Origin: Elephas maximus indicus
Lineage: Eukaryota > Chordata > Mammalia > Proboscidea > Elephantidae
Direction of reading: 5' to 3'
Length of the DNA stretch: 64,000 bases
NCBI RefSeq assembly: GCF_024166365.1
Contig: NC_064839.1
Coordinates: 14,370,878 to 14,434,877 of the forward strand
The notes beneath the pieces were generated by a model that did not search any database, had not been told where the DNA came from, and saw nothing but the letters and a program-made list of their open reading frames with translations. A program made the translations under genes and the position numbers. Shown here piece by piece: positions 21,601 to 35,100 of the stretch; position 1 is the stretch's first letter, and each line of letters starts with the position of its first letter.

Positions 21601-24600
21601 GAATCCCTCTTGGCGTTGTTTTCAGAACTAGTAGATCAGCTAAACAAGGAAACTTGTACATTGCCAGTGTTATGCCTTGTTTCTGATCCAAAACGTCATG
21701 ATGTTTGCCCTTATTTACTAGCCGAGGCTTCTTGACGTCATTGCTTGCAAATGTAAAATTCACCTTCAAAGACCGAATGTTTATCATCTATAAGAATACT
21801 CAAAAGAATTGTAGCAGTATCTAAAGGCAGTTCACGATGAGAGTTTTCCAAAATATTTTGAACTTTGATCCCATTATTGGAATGAGTCTCCAAAGGAGAC
21901 AACTTTGAACAAGTTTAACTTATATGACTAACTTCTGGTATGTTTATTTTAAAAATTGGTAGTATAACTTTATGGAGCCCCCAGGTTGTACAAATGGTAA
22001 CACACTCACTGCTAACTGAAGGGTTGGAGGTTCAGGTCCACCGAGAGGTGCCTTGGAAGAAAGGCCTGGCCATCTACTGCTGAAAAATCAGCCATTGAAA
22101 ACACTATGGAGCGCAGTTCTACTCTAACATACATGGGATTGCCATGAGTCAGACTCAACCTGATGGCAACTGGTTTGTTGTTTTTTTTTAAGTGTTACTT
22201 TATAGGGATGACTAGATCTCTGTTTCTCTCTCTGTATATGCAAATTATCATGGTACCAAAGAATAATGGTTCTTACATTTCAGTGACAGTTGGTAAATTT
22301 TTACTCACCTGTATCTCTTTAAGGAAATCCTGATGGTGTAGTGGTTAAGTGCTACAGCTACTAGCCAAAAGGTCAGCAGTTCAAATCCACCAGGCACTCC
22401 TTGGAAACTCTATGGGGCAGTTCTACCCTGTCCTATAGGGTCGCTTTGAGTCAGACCTGACTCGGCAGCAATGGGATTGGGTTTATATCTCTTTAAAATG
22501 GAGTAGTTACAAACAGGTTCCCTAGAATTAAGCAATGTAGTGTTGATCTATTAAGACAAATATCCTGAATAAAGGAAGTATCCCTACAGGCATAAAGCAG
22601 AAATTAAATGTTAGTAACTGGATAGTTAGTCATCATTCTGAAAGAGATTGCATAACTTAATTATGAACTATAAGTCTAGCTTTTTAATTTAAAAATTGCA
22701 AATGGCTTTGTTAGTATCCTTAAATATGCTTATCATTTAAAAAAAAAAAAAAACTTAGCATTCTTGATTTTTCCCTCAATATCAGTTTTTCTCAAAAAAG
22801 TGCAAAGCTCGCCAGGTTAAGGGAGTCATTATATTTTTACTTGGTATATATTGAGAACCTGTTCTGTGGATAATGTTGAATTAAATGCTGCAGGAACTAT
22901 GGAAGGAGTAATAAAGGCTTCTGAATCTTCCAACATCTCTTCCGACATAATAAATTAATTCAGTAAATACATATTAAGTACCTGTAGTATGCCAGAAGCA
23001 CCGTGTTCAGTAGCAGCAATACCACCAAATATGTTAAGGTCCCGCCTCAAGGATCCAACACTCTTGAGGAGGACATAGGCAAGTAGGTAGGACATTGAGA
23101 ATCAACACTGTGATAAGGGTCCAGATAGAGAGTATTACGGGAGTACACAGGAAGGACAGCCTAACCTAATCTTGGAAGATCAAGGAAGGTTTTCTAGAGG
23201 AAGCAGTGATAAAAGAGACCTGAAGAAGACCAGGTAAGTTGTAGGAGAAGGGAAATGTACAGGAAGTTCAAGAAGTAAGGCAGCCTGGAGTATTTAAAGT
23301 GTTGGCAATAGTTTGGCATGGCTGGAGGCTAGACAGGGCAAGAGACTATAGTGGGAATGGTAAACAGGCCAGATCATGAAGGACCCTGTCCTCTGTGACT
23401 GATAGAACTTTCTCAGAACATAGTAGTGAGCCCTATTTTAATAATATAGCGGTGTCATCGTATTGGTGTTTTAGAAAGATGGCTCAGGCTACAGTGTGAA
23501 AAATAGGTTTAAGGAGGACAAAACTGAAGTCAGAGGAAACTGATGGGATAATATAATTTAGTGGCCTAAATTTGGGTAGTAGCAGTGGAGCCGTGTTTAT
23601 TTATTTGATCATCATTCACTGAATACCTGCTATGTGCCAGGCACTGTTCTAAGCCCTGGGAATAGAACACTGAATGTGATATGAACTTAATTCTCATGAG
23701 GAGAAACTAACTGGAAATAATAAATACTTCTTTATGGTGAACAACAAACAGGGTAATGAGATCGTTACCAGAAGGCGACTTGAAATTGGGAGTTAAGGCA
23801 GGCCACTTTGAGGGCAAGAGATATAAATTAGACTTAAATGATAATGTAACGGAACGCCACTCGAGTTCTTGTCCTGTCTTATTAGCCAGTTGAAATAAGA
23901 CGGACACTGATTGCAACGGAAACAGAAAGTGGCAAGTTTGTTGTCTGCGCATACAAGGAGCGCTTGGGGTCTAGTGACCTTAAGGCCACGTGCTCGCTGA
24001 CTAAGGGGGCTGGGGAGCTTTTTGTTTCTAATGGTGTCAGGGGGTTGGTGCCCGGAATTTTCTGCCTTTAGCCCTCCCATGCCTGTATTTGGGGGCGGGG
24101 GGTCAGTTGAAGGATGTGATTTCAATCTGTGCATGCTTCAAGGTGTAACTAGGGCCACTACTTGCTGCGACTTCCTGCCCAAAACAAGCTTGTGGTTAGC
24201 AAGACAAAGGGGGGGGAAGGGGTGTTGATTGGGGTTTTCAGTATGGCTGAGCAGCCTGTTTCCATAAGAAGGAACCAGCCAAGATCTGTGAGAACACTCT
24301 GAGAAGAGGGAACAGCAAATGAAACGGTGGTGAGGTAGGAATAAACTTGGCAGGTTGAGTAACAGAGAGAAAGCATATGTGGCCAGAGTTTTGTGAGCCA
24401 TGAGGAGGTGGTACAAAAGGAAAAGGCCAGATCATATAGCGCTCCGTAGGCTGGACAGAACTGGAGAGAAGCAGTCAGTCAGAGGGTTTTAGGAGGTGGA
24501 CTTGAAAGGACATATTGATTCATTGTGTGGAAGGCAGTTGAGAGTGAAGAATCTTCAGTGCTTTCTCCCATTAGCAGATGGATGGGTGGACATGCCATTT

Positions 24601-27600
24601 GCTATGACAACAAACAGGATGGAAGGAGCAGATCTGGGCAGCAAGGCAGGAAACGATGAGTTGAAGTGTTGAGTGAGTCACTTTCGAAGCAGTCCAAGTA
24701 GAAATATGGAGTAAAGGAAGCTAGATTTATGGATCTGAAGGCAGGAGTTCCATCTGTGTTGAAAATGGACGTTTTCATGTTACCACCTTGTAGATGTGTG
24801 GGTGAGATTGTTTCAGGAGCGTGTTGAGTGAGAAGAGAAAAAGCCTAGGCCAGTTTCTGTCTGTGCCTCAGATACCATCTGTGAGAAATGACGAAACACG
24901 CATATCCTCTAACAAGTTTCTCTCCGCCCACCACCCCTGCCCCCTGAAATTTGCAATTACACTCAGTCTTACTGATTTTTTTCTTTTTCTTTATTCAAGT
25001 GATAACTCATAACATAGACTTTTTTCCGCCTTTTTCACAAAAGAGGAAACCTCTGGTGCAGTAGCCGTTTCCCAAGTCTGGATTACCTGTGTGGAGGCAT
25101 TTGGCGCATTTTTCTGCTCGGGTTATCCAGGCTGGTGCTGTCCAGTAGAACTCTGTGCAGCGAAGGAAGCCTCTAGGTCTTCACTGTCTAGTACAGCAGC
25201 CACGAGCCACATGTGGCTATCGAGCACTTGAAAATAAAATTTTAAATTTTATTTTGTTTCTATTCATTTGAATTTTAATTAGCTTTAAAATACATGTATA
25301 GTTTCTGTGAATAAAAAAAATTGAAAATTTCCAATCAAAAACCTTACTTAGCCAAAGGAAAAGCTCGTTTTCAGAGTTTATATGCCTTCATAAATTTACT
25401 CCTCTAATTTACACCATTTCAGATTGGAAGAATTATAGGAATATTTGAGAAGGGTAACTCTCTTTACCTGGGGTATTTGTGAGTTACACTGTAACATCCT
25501 TATCAAAATTGCTAGGCTAGTTTTTGATGAAAATATATCTTTTGAATCCTTTGAATTAATTGTAATTATTCAGAGAGTAAAAGTCTTCTAAAATAACAAG
25601 CCATACATTGGGTTTATGCATTCAAAATGATCTTTAATTGTTCATTTTGTATGGTAGATTTGAAAAGTGAGAACCCTGAAGTAGCAACATGGAAGTTAAG
25701 GGCATTAAATGGTTATAGAAAATCTGTATGTAGTATCTTTTCTAAGCATATTTTATAAATTAAAAAGTTCTTTTTATACTATCTTAACCATTGTGTTATA
25801 TTTCCCTTGCTAGGAAGGGGAAAGTATTAGAGATTCTTAAAAATACTCTTTATTGACTGTCTGCTATGTACTTGGCATTGTTCTGGGTGCATTTTACACA
25901 TATTTTATTGAATCTGTCTCCAAAGCCTACACACTACCTCTAAATTGTCCTTTAAATCCAACATGCTTTTTTGCTGCCCTTGATTATAAACAAAACAAAC
26001 AGGGCAAAGCCCGTGCTTTTCCTTGGTGTGCTACCCTTATGTGCTAAGTCAATAATGGTCTCTCTGTAGTGGAATCAGTTGGGTACCTGGTGGCGCAGTG
26101 GTTAAGAGCTATGGTGTGCTGTGGCTGCTAACCAAAAGGTCAACAGTTTGAATCTACCAGCCACTCCTTGGAAATCCTATGGAGCAGTTCTACTTTGTCC
26201 TGTAGGGTCGCTATGAGTCAGAATCAACTGGACAGTAATGGGTTTGGTTTTTTGGTTTTGGATGGTAGAAATCAACCTCTGGGGATGAGGAAAGTAGTAT
26301 AGGCAGAGGGAGGAGGGGAGGCTACTGGCTGGTATAAAAGATTGGGGTTGGAACTAGAGCAGAAGGATGTAACTTCAGGAAGTTGCAGTCAGGGGTAGGA
26401 TGTAGTCAGCATTGGCAAGTGGGGAGCCAGATCATTGCATTCTTAATGATTTGTGTCTAGTCGATTCTGTAGTCAAAAGCTGTATCAGCTTCATTCTTTT
26501 TTTGTTGATTTTGTTTTTGTTGTTAGTTTGTGACTTAGGAGATCCCATGTGTTACAGAGTAGAACTGCTCCGTAGGGTTTTCTTAGATGTAACCTTTACG
26601 GGAGTAGATCACCAAGCCTGTTTCCTTCTCGGTGCCAGTAGGTGGGTTCAAACTGCCAACCTTTTGGTTACCAGTTGAGTGTTGGCCATTCATGCCACCC
26701 AGAGACTGTCATCTTAAGTCTTTTTATTTCTTGAGTGTGTATTTTTATTGCACAAACTACGTAGTGACAATAATGAAAATGTTTAAGCAAAATTACTCAG
26801 TATTTATTACCCTTAACGGAAAACTGGTTTCATTTTTCTCTTCCATTCTTCATCCTTTATGCATACCCCCAGTGCCGTCGTCTCATAGCGACCCTATAGG
26901 ACAGAGTTGAACTGCCCCATAGAGTTTCCAAGGAGCGCCTGGCGGATTTGAACTGCTGACCCTTTGGTTAGCACCTGTAGCACTTAACCACTACGCCACC
27001 AGGGTTTCCCCTTTATGCATATATATTTTAATTATTTGTGACTTCAGTATAGGTAGTTTTTTTATAATCTGCTTTATCTGATGTCACCAAACCCATTGCT
27101 GTTGAGTCGATTCTGACTTACAGCGACCCTCTAGGACAGAGCAGAACTGCCCCGTACGGTTTCCAAGGAGTGCCTGGTGGATTCAAATTGCCAGCCTTCT
27201 GATTAGCAGCCATAGGTCTTAACCACTGTACCACCAGGGTTTCCATCTGATGTCACATCATTTGCCTTTTCCATATATGGTTAAATATTTTCACAGAACG
27301 TTCACAACTATTATGTAAATAATTGTGATTATATATAATTTAGTATTTTTGGAGTTTTTTATTCTTAGTTATTTCACTATTTCCCTAATCTCCAGTTGTT
27401 GAGTACTCACTTGTCTCTAATTTTGTACTTAAACTCCAAAACTGCCTACTTAATTTCTCATTTTAAAGTGGTAGTGTAAAGCTATTAGATTCACTTTGTC
27501 TTGAAATTACCTCAGAGCAATTCAGAAAATGTCGATAATAGTCAGATTTCACCTTTGATGAAACTAAGAGAGATTTGTAATCTGAAACTATAATGTAAGA

Positions 27601-30600
27601 GAAGCACTGCCAAATCCTATTAAATTTAAAGGAACGTAGAAAGATGATGAGCAAGGACTTTGAAAGCTGATTTCAGATAAAGCTGGCAAAGCATGGCTCT
27701 TCAAAGTTCTGGCATATCCTGAGAGATCAAACCAACCGAAACCAAAAAGATACCAGAGCCACTGCCATGGGGTTGGTTCTGACTCATAACGACCACATAG
27801 GGTTCCCAAGGCTGTAAATCTCTACACAAGCAGACTGTCACATCTTTCTCCTGAGGAGCGGCTGGTGGATTCAAACCACCAACCTTTGGGTTAGCCATGG
27901 ATCACTTTAACCACTGCTCCACCAGGACTTCTACAGCCATGGGAATGGGTATGTGGACTAATAGCAAAAGCTTTTCTGTACACACTTTGGTATAAAGAAA
28001 AAGTGAGTTAGGCAGCCTGAAAGAAGTAATCACAGAGATAAGCCATATTTATAGGAAGGGGAATTTAAGAGCGCAGGGATAAAGAGAGAAAACTTGCATT
28101 CTGAAGAGCTTTGAGGCTGCCAGTCTCCACTCACTAAAATAAGGAAGAGACTAAAGAACTCATTCTTGTAAATGACCTTCTATCATAAGGGAGATTTGCT
28201 AGCCTGAGTTATGGCCCTGGCCTCTCTCCTATGTGAACTTCCCGCAAATGGCTGGCTGAATAAGAACTTGCCACATTCAAAAACGACTGACAATCAAAAA
28301 AACAACTAGCACAGGATCTGTGCAATGATGCTTCCAGAAAAAAGGGAAGAGAAAAACAGGAACCAAGTGGCACATGAAGAACAATCTACAGAAAAATTTT
28401 GCAGCAGAGACATGAAACTTGTGGCCAAGCATGTCACCATGATTTAAAAAACAAACAAACATAATAAAGCACTTGATGTGAAAGATGAATTCAAAGCAGT
28501 GACATAAGAAGGTATAATCCTTCAGGAAAATATAGGTAGATAACAAAAGAAAAATGAAACATGAACTGGCAGAATTTAGGCAAGAAATAGAATTAAAAGA
28601 TACAACCATAGTAGAGATTATGATCATATTGGAAACAACACCCAAGAGAACAGAATTTTCAGAAAGTACAGAAAGGAAAATGTTGGACAGAATTGATTAA
28701 ATGAAATGAAATTAATAAAGTATTAGAAAGTGATAGCTGAGGAGAACAAAGAACCACAAACATACACATCATTTGTATCCCAAAACAAGGGAACCAAAAC
28801 AATGAAGCAGGGAAAGAAAAAAAAAAAAAAAACACTTAAAAGATTTCTGGAAGTAAGACTTGACTCTACAAATTGAAGGGGCACAGTGGGTCTCAGGAAA
28901 AACTGACCTAGAAAAATCAATAACAGGATATAGCTTTGTGAAGTTGCTGGACTTAAAAATAAGGAAACCTTGAACATCTAGGCAAGAGATGAGAGGAAGC
29001 AAAGGTCAATCTGGCTTCTGACTTTTCCATACTAACATTTAATGCTGAAAGACCACGAATGAGGTCTACAAAGTATTCAAGAGACAGAAAATTTTTTATA
29101 TACTGTAACCCAATCATTCTATCATGTATGAAAGTACCATTCAAACTTCTTTGATCCTTTAAAAACCCGTTGCCATGGAGTCGATTTCCGACTCATAGTG
29201 ATCCTAGGAAGTATATTTTTAAAGAATACCTGAAGAAATTGGTAAAGAAAAAACTTCATCCAGCAAAGAAAGAAATGGAAAAGCAATTGCAGGAAGACCA
29301 GCACTAAGGTTCAAATTTATTTAACTGTCAGGTTTAGACTAAATACGTAGTAACAGAACAAAATGTAAATGCTACAAACTTTAACAATGTGATAATAACA
29401 TAATAACACAATTAGAGAAAGAAAAGATAGATTAGCTTTTATAGCTAGAAATCAAAAAGTTTTATTTGAAACCAAGTCTAACTAGTATATATGTTAATAT
29501 ATATATTTTCTAGTATTTACTAATACTAGAAAACTCAAGAAAAATACTATCAAATAAAATTGGCTAGGGAAGAAATATAAACTTCTTAAGATTGGCATTA
29601 CTCATTATAGGATGTCAATAAATACCATCCATAGAAGTAAAGAATTAAGTTATCCTATGAAGTTATAAAAGTAACCCCTAGAACAAAAAGTAAACCTCCC
29701 AAATTAAAAGAAAACATATGTACACAAAACACAAAAGCAGACACAGATCGTATAATGAAAGATTTGTTCTAAAAAGCAATAAAAAGTATGACACAAAATG
29801 TATTAATTCAAATATATCCAAACATTTTTATGTAAATAATACAAATGGGCTCTACTTGCCTATGAAAGTAAAAACTCTGGATCACAAAAACAAAAAAAAC
29901 CCAAGTCCCATGCTATATGCATAAGATATTCCCAGAACAAAGTTACTTGGAAAGATTGAGCCCAAAGTTAAAACCACAGGAAATACTGGAAGAAGTATAG
30001 AAATACGTTAGTATTGAGGATTTTTAATTTTTTTATTTTACTGATACTAGTAACATCCAGTAGCATATTAAAAGTATGACACACCATGAACACATACTTT
30101 TTATGACAGGAATGCCAGGAAGATTGCCAAGAAATATATTAATATACTTGTTTACCATGTTAGTACTTCAAAAGATGCAAGAAAATAATTTTTAATTGAT
30201 TTTGGTGATGGTTGTATAACTGAATATATTGAAAACTTCTGAATTGTATATTTTTAGTGGGTGAATTGTATGGCATATCAGTTATATCTCAATAAAGCTG
30301 TCATCTAAAAAAGATACAAAAGTGATAAAATTCTACATCATTTTTTTTAAAAAAACTCAACGGTAAGAATAGGCCAGATGAGTTCACCATATCAATAAAG
30401 AATAAAAAACATGTGACCATCTGAATACTCACAGAAAAAGCATTTGATAAAATTCTGTATCCCTTCATGATAAAAATACTCAACAGACTAGCAATGGAAG
30501 GGAGCTTCCTTAACTGAATAAAGGGCATCTAGCAACAACCCATCATACATAATGGTGAAAGACTGAAAGCTTACTCCCTAAGATCAGGAACAACAAAACA

Positions 30601-32157
30601 ATGTCCACTCGCACCACTTGTATTCAACAATGTACTGGATGTTCTAGCCAGGGCCATCAGGCAAGAAAATTAAATAAAAGGTATCCAAATTGGAGAAGAA
30701 GTAGAACTGTTTGTATTTGTAGATGATATGATCTTGTATATAGAAAATCCTAACCAACACTAAAAAAAACTACTAGAACTAATAAACCAGTTCAACAAGG
30801 TTGCAGGATATAAGATCAATTTCTAGAAATCCATTGTATGTCTATACAGTAGAAGTGAACAAACCAAAAATGAAATTAGGAAAACTATTCATCTACAGTA
30901 GCAGCAAAAAGAATACAATACTTAGGAATAAATTTAATAAAATGTTTAAAATTTGTATCATGTTCGTGAATGGGGAAACTTTATATTGTTAAGATGACAG
31001 CCTACCCAAGTTGATCTGCAGATTCAGTGCGATCAGTATCAGAATCCCAGCTGGATTTTTTGCAGAAATTGACAAGCTGACCCTATCACATGGAAACTCA
31101 AGGGACCCATAATAACCAAAGCAGTCTTGACAAAGGAGCGAAGTTGGAAAGCTCGTACTTCCTGATTTCAAAATTTACTGCAAAGCTACAATAATCAAGA
31201 TGGAGTGGTACTGGCATAAGGGTGGACATATAGGTCAATGGAATAGAATTGAGAGTCCAAGAATAAATCCTTATGTTTATGATCAATTAATTTTCAAAAA
31301 GGGTACCATGACAATTAAAGAGAAAAAACAATCTTTTCAACACCTGGGCCTGGGACAACTGGATAGCCACGTACAGAAGAATGAAGTTGAATCCCTTCCT
31401 CACACTATACGTAAAAATTAACTCAAAATAGATCCTACGCCTCAATGTAAGAGCTAAAGCTAAAACTTTTAGAGAAAACATAGGAGTGGATATTCTTGAC
31501 GTTGGATTAGGTAAAGCCTTCTCAGCTATAATGCCAAAATCTGAAGTTACCAAAGGAAAAAATAAGTAATTGGATTTCATCAAAATATAAAACTTTCATG
31601 CTTGAAAGTATACCATCAAGAAAGTAGAAAGGCCCATGGAATGGGAGAATATTTTGGCAAATCGTATATCTAATAAGCAACGTGTATCTAGACTGTATAA
31701 AGAACTCAGTTACAATTCAGTAATAAAAGAACAACCCAATTTAAGAACTGGGCAAAGGATCTCAATAGATATTTTTCCAATAACAAGTGCTGGCCAGGAT
31801 ATGGAGAAGTTGGAACACTCCTACCACCCAACCACCACTACCCGCCCCCCCACACACACGCACACACACGCACGCAGAGCTGATTTGGTAAACAGTCTAG
31901 CAATTCCTCAGTTAAACATAGAGTTACCATATGACCTTGTATTTTACCCTTAGGTATATACCCAAGAGAAGTGAAAACGTGTTCACACAAACTTATACAC
32001 AAATGTTCATAGCAACATTATTCATATACCCAAGAGAAGTGAAAACATGTTCACACACAAACTTATACACAAATGTTCATAGCAACATTATTCATAATAG
32101 CCAAAAAGTAGAAAAGCTCAAATACCCATCAACTGATAAATGGACAAATAAAATATG

Positions 32158-32192
<35 letters not shown>

Positions 32193-35100
32193 ATAGAAGA
32201 TTATTCAGCAATAAAAGGAAATTAATTACTGATACATGCTTCAACATGGATGAACATTGAAAACAAGCTAAATGAAACCAGCCAGTCACAAAGGACCACA
32301 GATGATATGGTTTCATTTATATGAAATGTCCAGAATAGGCCAGTCTAAAAAGAAAGTTGATTAGCGATTGCCTAGGGCTGAGGGCCATCACTTGTCTGTC
32401 AGTTTGTGGTGGCTTGCGTGTTACTATGATGCTGGAAGCTATGCCTCTGGTATTTCAAATATTAATAGGATCACCCGTGGTGGACAAGTTTCAGTGGGTC
32501 TTCCAGACTGAGACCTGGTGATCTACTTGTGAGAGTTTGCCAATGACAACCATATGGATCACATGGAATATTGTCTGATAGAGTGATGGAAGACGAGCCT
32601 CCTAGGTTGGAAGACACTGGACAATAGCCGCAACAATGGACTCAAATACCAAAGATTGTGAAGACGGTGCAGGACTGGGCAGCATTTCTTTCTATTATAT
32701 GTAGGGTTGCCATAAGTCAGAGCTGACTCGATGGCACCTAACAACAAAGGGCTGAGAGGAACAGGGGGCTTGCAGTGTGATGGCTAAGCGATGTGAGGTT
32801 TCTTTTGGGGGTGATGAAAATGTTCTAAAATTGATTGTAGGGATGCCTGCGCAACTCTGGATATACTAAAAGTATGGATTGAATTATACACTTTAAATGG
32901 GCAAATTGTATGGTATGAGAATCCTATCTCAGTAAAGCTATTAAAAACAAACAAAAAAGAATAGATGCATACTTTTTTTTTCAATACAACATGCGTACAT
33001 CTCAGCCCAAATGCTAAGGCCCTACGCAATAGGGAAACGTAGAGCAGTACTATCCAATGGAATTTTCTGTGATGATGTTAAGTTCTTTACTGTGCTGTAT
33101 TCTCCATCCAGTATGATAGCCACTAGCCAAATATGCTCAGAACCTGAGAAACTAAATTTTTAGTTGTAATTAAATTTTATTAAGCACATGTAGCTAGAGG
33201 CTACCAATTGGACAGCCCAGCACTAGAAGCAAAACCCCAAGCCAGAGCTACCCATCTTTACTACTGTTATTTAACATTGCTTTGGAGGTACCAGCAACAC
33301 AATTAAACATGAGAAAAAGTGAAAAGTATAAAAATTGGAAAGGAGGAGGTAAAATTATTTGCAGCTGGCGTGATTATATACCTGGAAATCCCAAGAGAGT
33401 AATCTGAAAAATTACTACAAGCAATAGGAAAATTCAGAAGATAACAGGGTATGAAATTAAATATATAGAAACCAACTATTTTAAAATTTGTCAACTTGAA
33501 GTTAATAGAGAAAGAAGACTGCAAACATACCCTTTCAGTGCTGCCTGCTACACTTCCTCCATCCGTGTACCCTCCTGCTCTACTTCCGTTGTGACCTTTT
33601 CTTCCCTCAAACCTTCATAACTTCCCTAATCCTCACCCTTGGCTGATGACATTATTTCCTGTTTCCCTGAGAAAGTAGAAAGGAAACACCTATCTGCCTG
33701 AAGTCTATGTCCAGATCACTGACCTTTCTTGTCACTTTTGTGAGATTCAATCCCGTCTTCTACTGAAGCACATTGCTGTAGCACTCATTCTCTCTATTTT
33801 GCTCTTTCTTCCATCCTTCTTGTTGTTAGCTGGCCCCTGACTCGTGGCAACCCCAAGCACAACAGGACCTCTGCTCAGGGACTCTGGGTCCAAAGGACAC
33901 GCTCTGATCTTGGCACTGCTTTCTTGGTGGTATGAGGTCCCCCTGTCTCTCTGCTCACTTTCTTTTCCTTTTTATCTCTTCAGAGATAAAAGGTGGTATA
34001 GGCCACACCCCAGAGAAGCTCCCTTTACATGGGATCAGGAGTGTGGCCTGGGTAAAAAAAAAAAAAAGGGTATTACAATTCCATCGTAATCCTCTTTAAC
34101 ATAAAATTGCAATCACAGTTGGAGGACAACCACCCAATATTGGGAATCATGGCCTAACCAAATTGACATATTTTGGAGGGACATAATTCAATCCATGACA
34201 CTAAGTTACAAATTTTCACAGAAACTTAATGCTTACTCAAAAACCGAACATCAAATGGGGTAAAAATCAGTTCTATCATGCCAATATAATGTGTTTGGTC
34301 AGCTTTAAAATCCAGTTATTGCATCAGAATGTAATGTAATTCACAAAATTTACATGCTTTCTTTTGGAATTGCATATTTGGTAGGATTTTGTTCACACTC
34401 ATTTCCAAGAACAATCTTGTTCATAGTTTTAAATACCATCTATATGCTGATGGGAAACCCTGGTGGCATAGTGGTTAAGAGCTACAGCTGTTAACCAAAA
34501 GATTGGCAGCTCGAATCCACCAGCCACTCCTTGGAAACTCTGTGGGGCAGCTCTGCTCTATCCTGTAGGGTCACTATGAGTCAGAATCAGCAGTGGGTTT
34601 TGGTTTTTATATGCTGATGACTCCCAAATGCATGTCTCCTGCTCAAACCTCTCCCCAAACTCCAGACTTGTATATCCAGCTGCCTACTTGGCCAACTTCA
34701 TTTGAATATCAAAAAAAAATCCACTGCCATCGAGTCAATTCCGACTCGTAGTAACCCTGTAGGACAGAGTAGAACTGCCCCCATAGAGTTTCCAAGGCTG
34801 TAAATCTTTACCGAAGCAGACTGCCACATCCTTCTCCCATGGAGTGGTTAACCAAGTGCTTTAACCACTGCACCAAAAGGGCTCCCTGAATGCCCAGTTG
34901 GTAGGTTCAGACTCAAACACATGACCTTCCCTGCCTTTAGGTGTTGCCCCTTAAATCTTCTCCATCTCTATAAATGACAACTTCATCCTTCAGGGGCTCA
35001 GGCGAGAAACTTTGAAGAACCCCAGTTCTCTGGGACCCTACACTGCATTCCTCAGCAAACCCTATCAGCTTTACTTTTACAGCATATCTAGAACCTGGTC

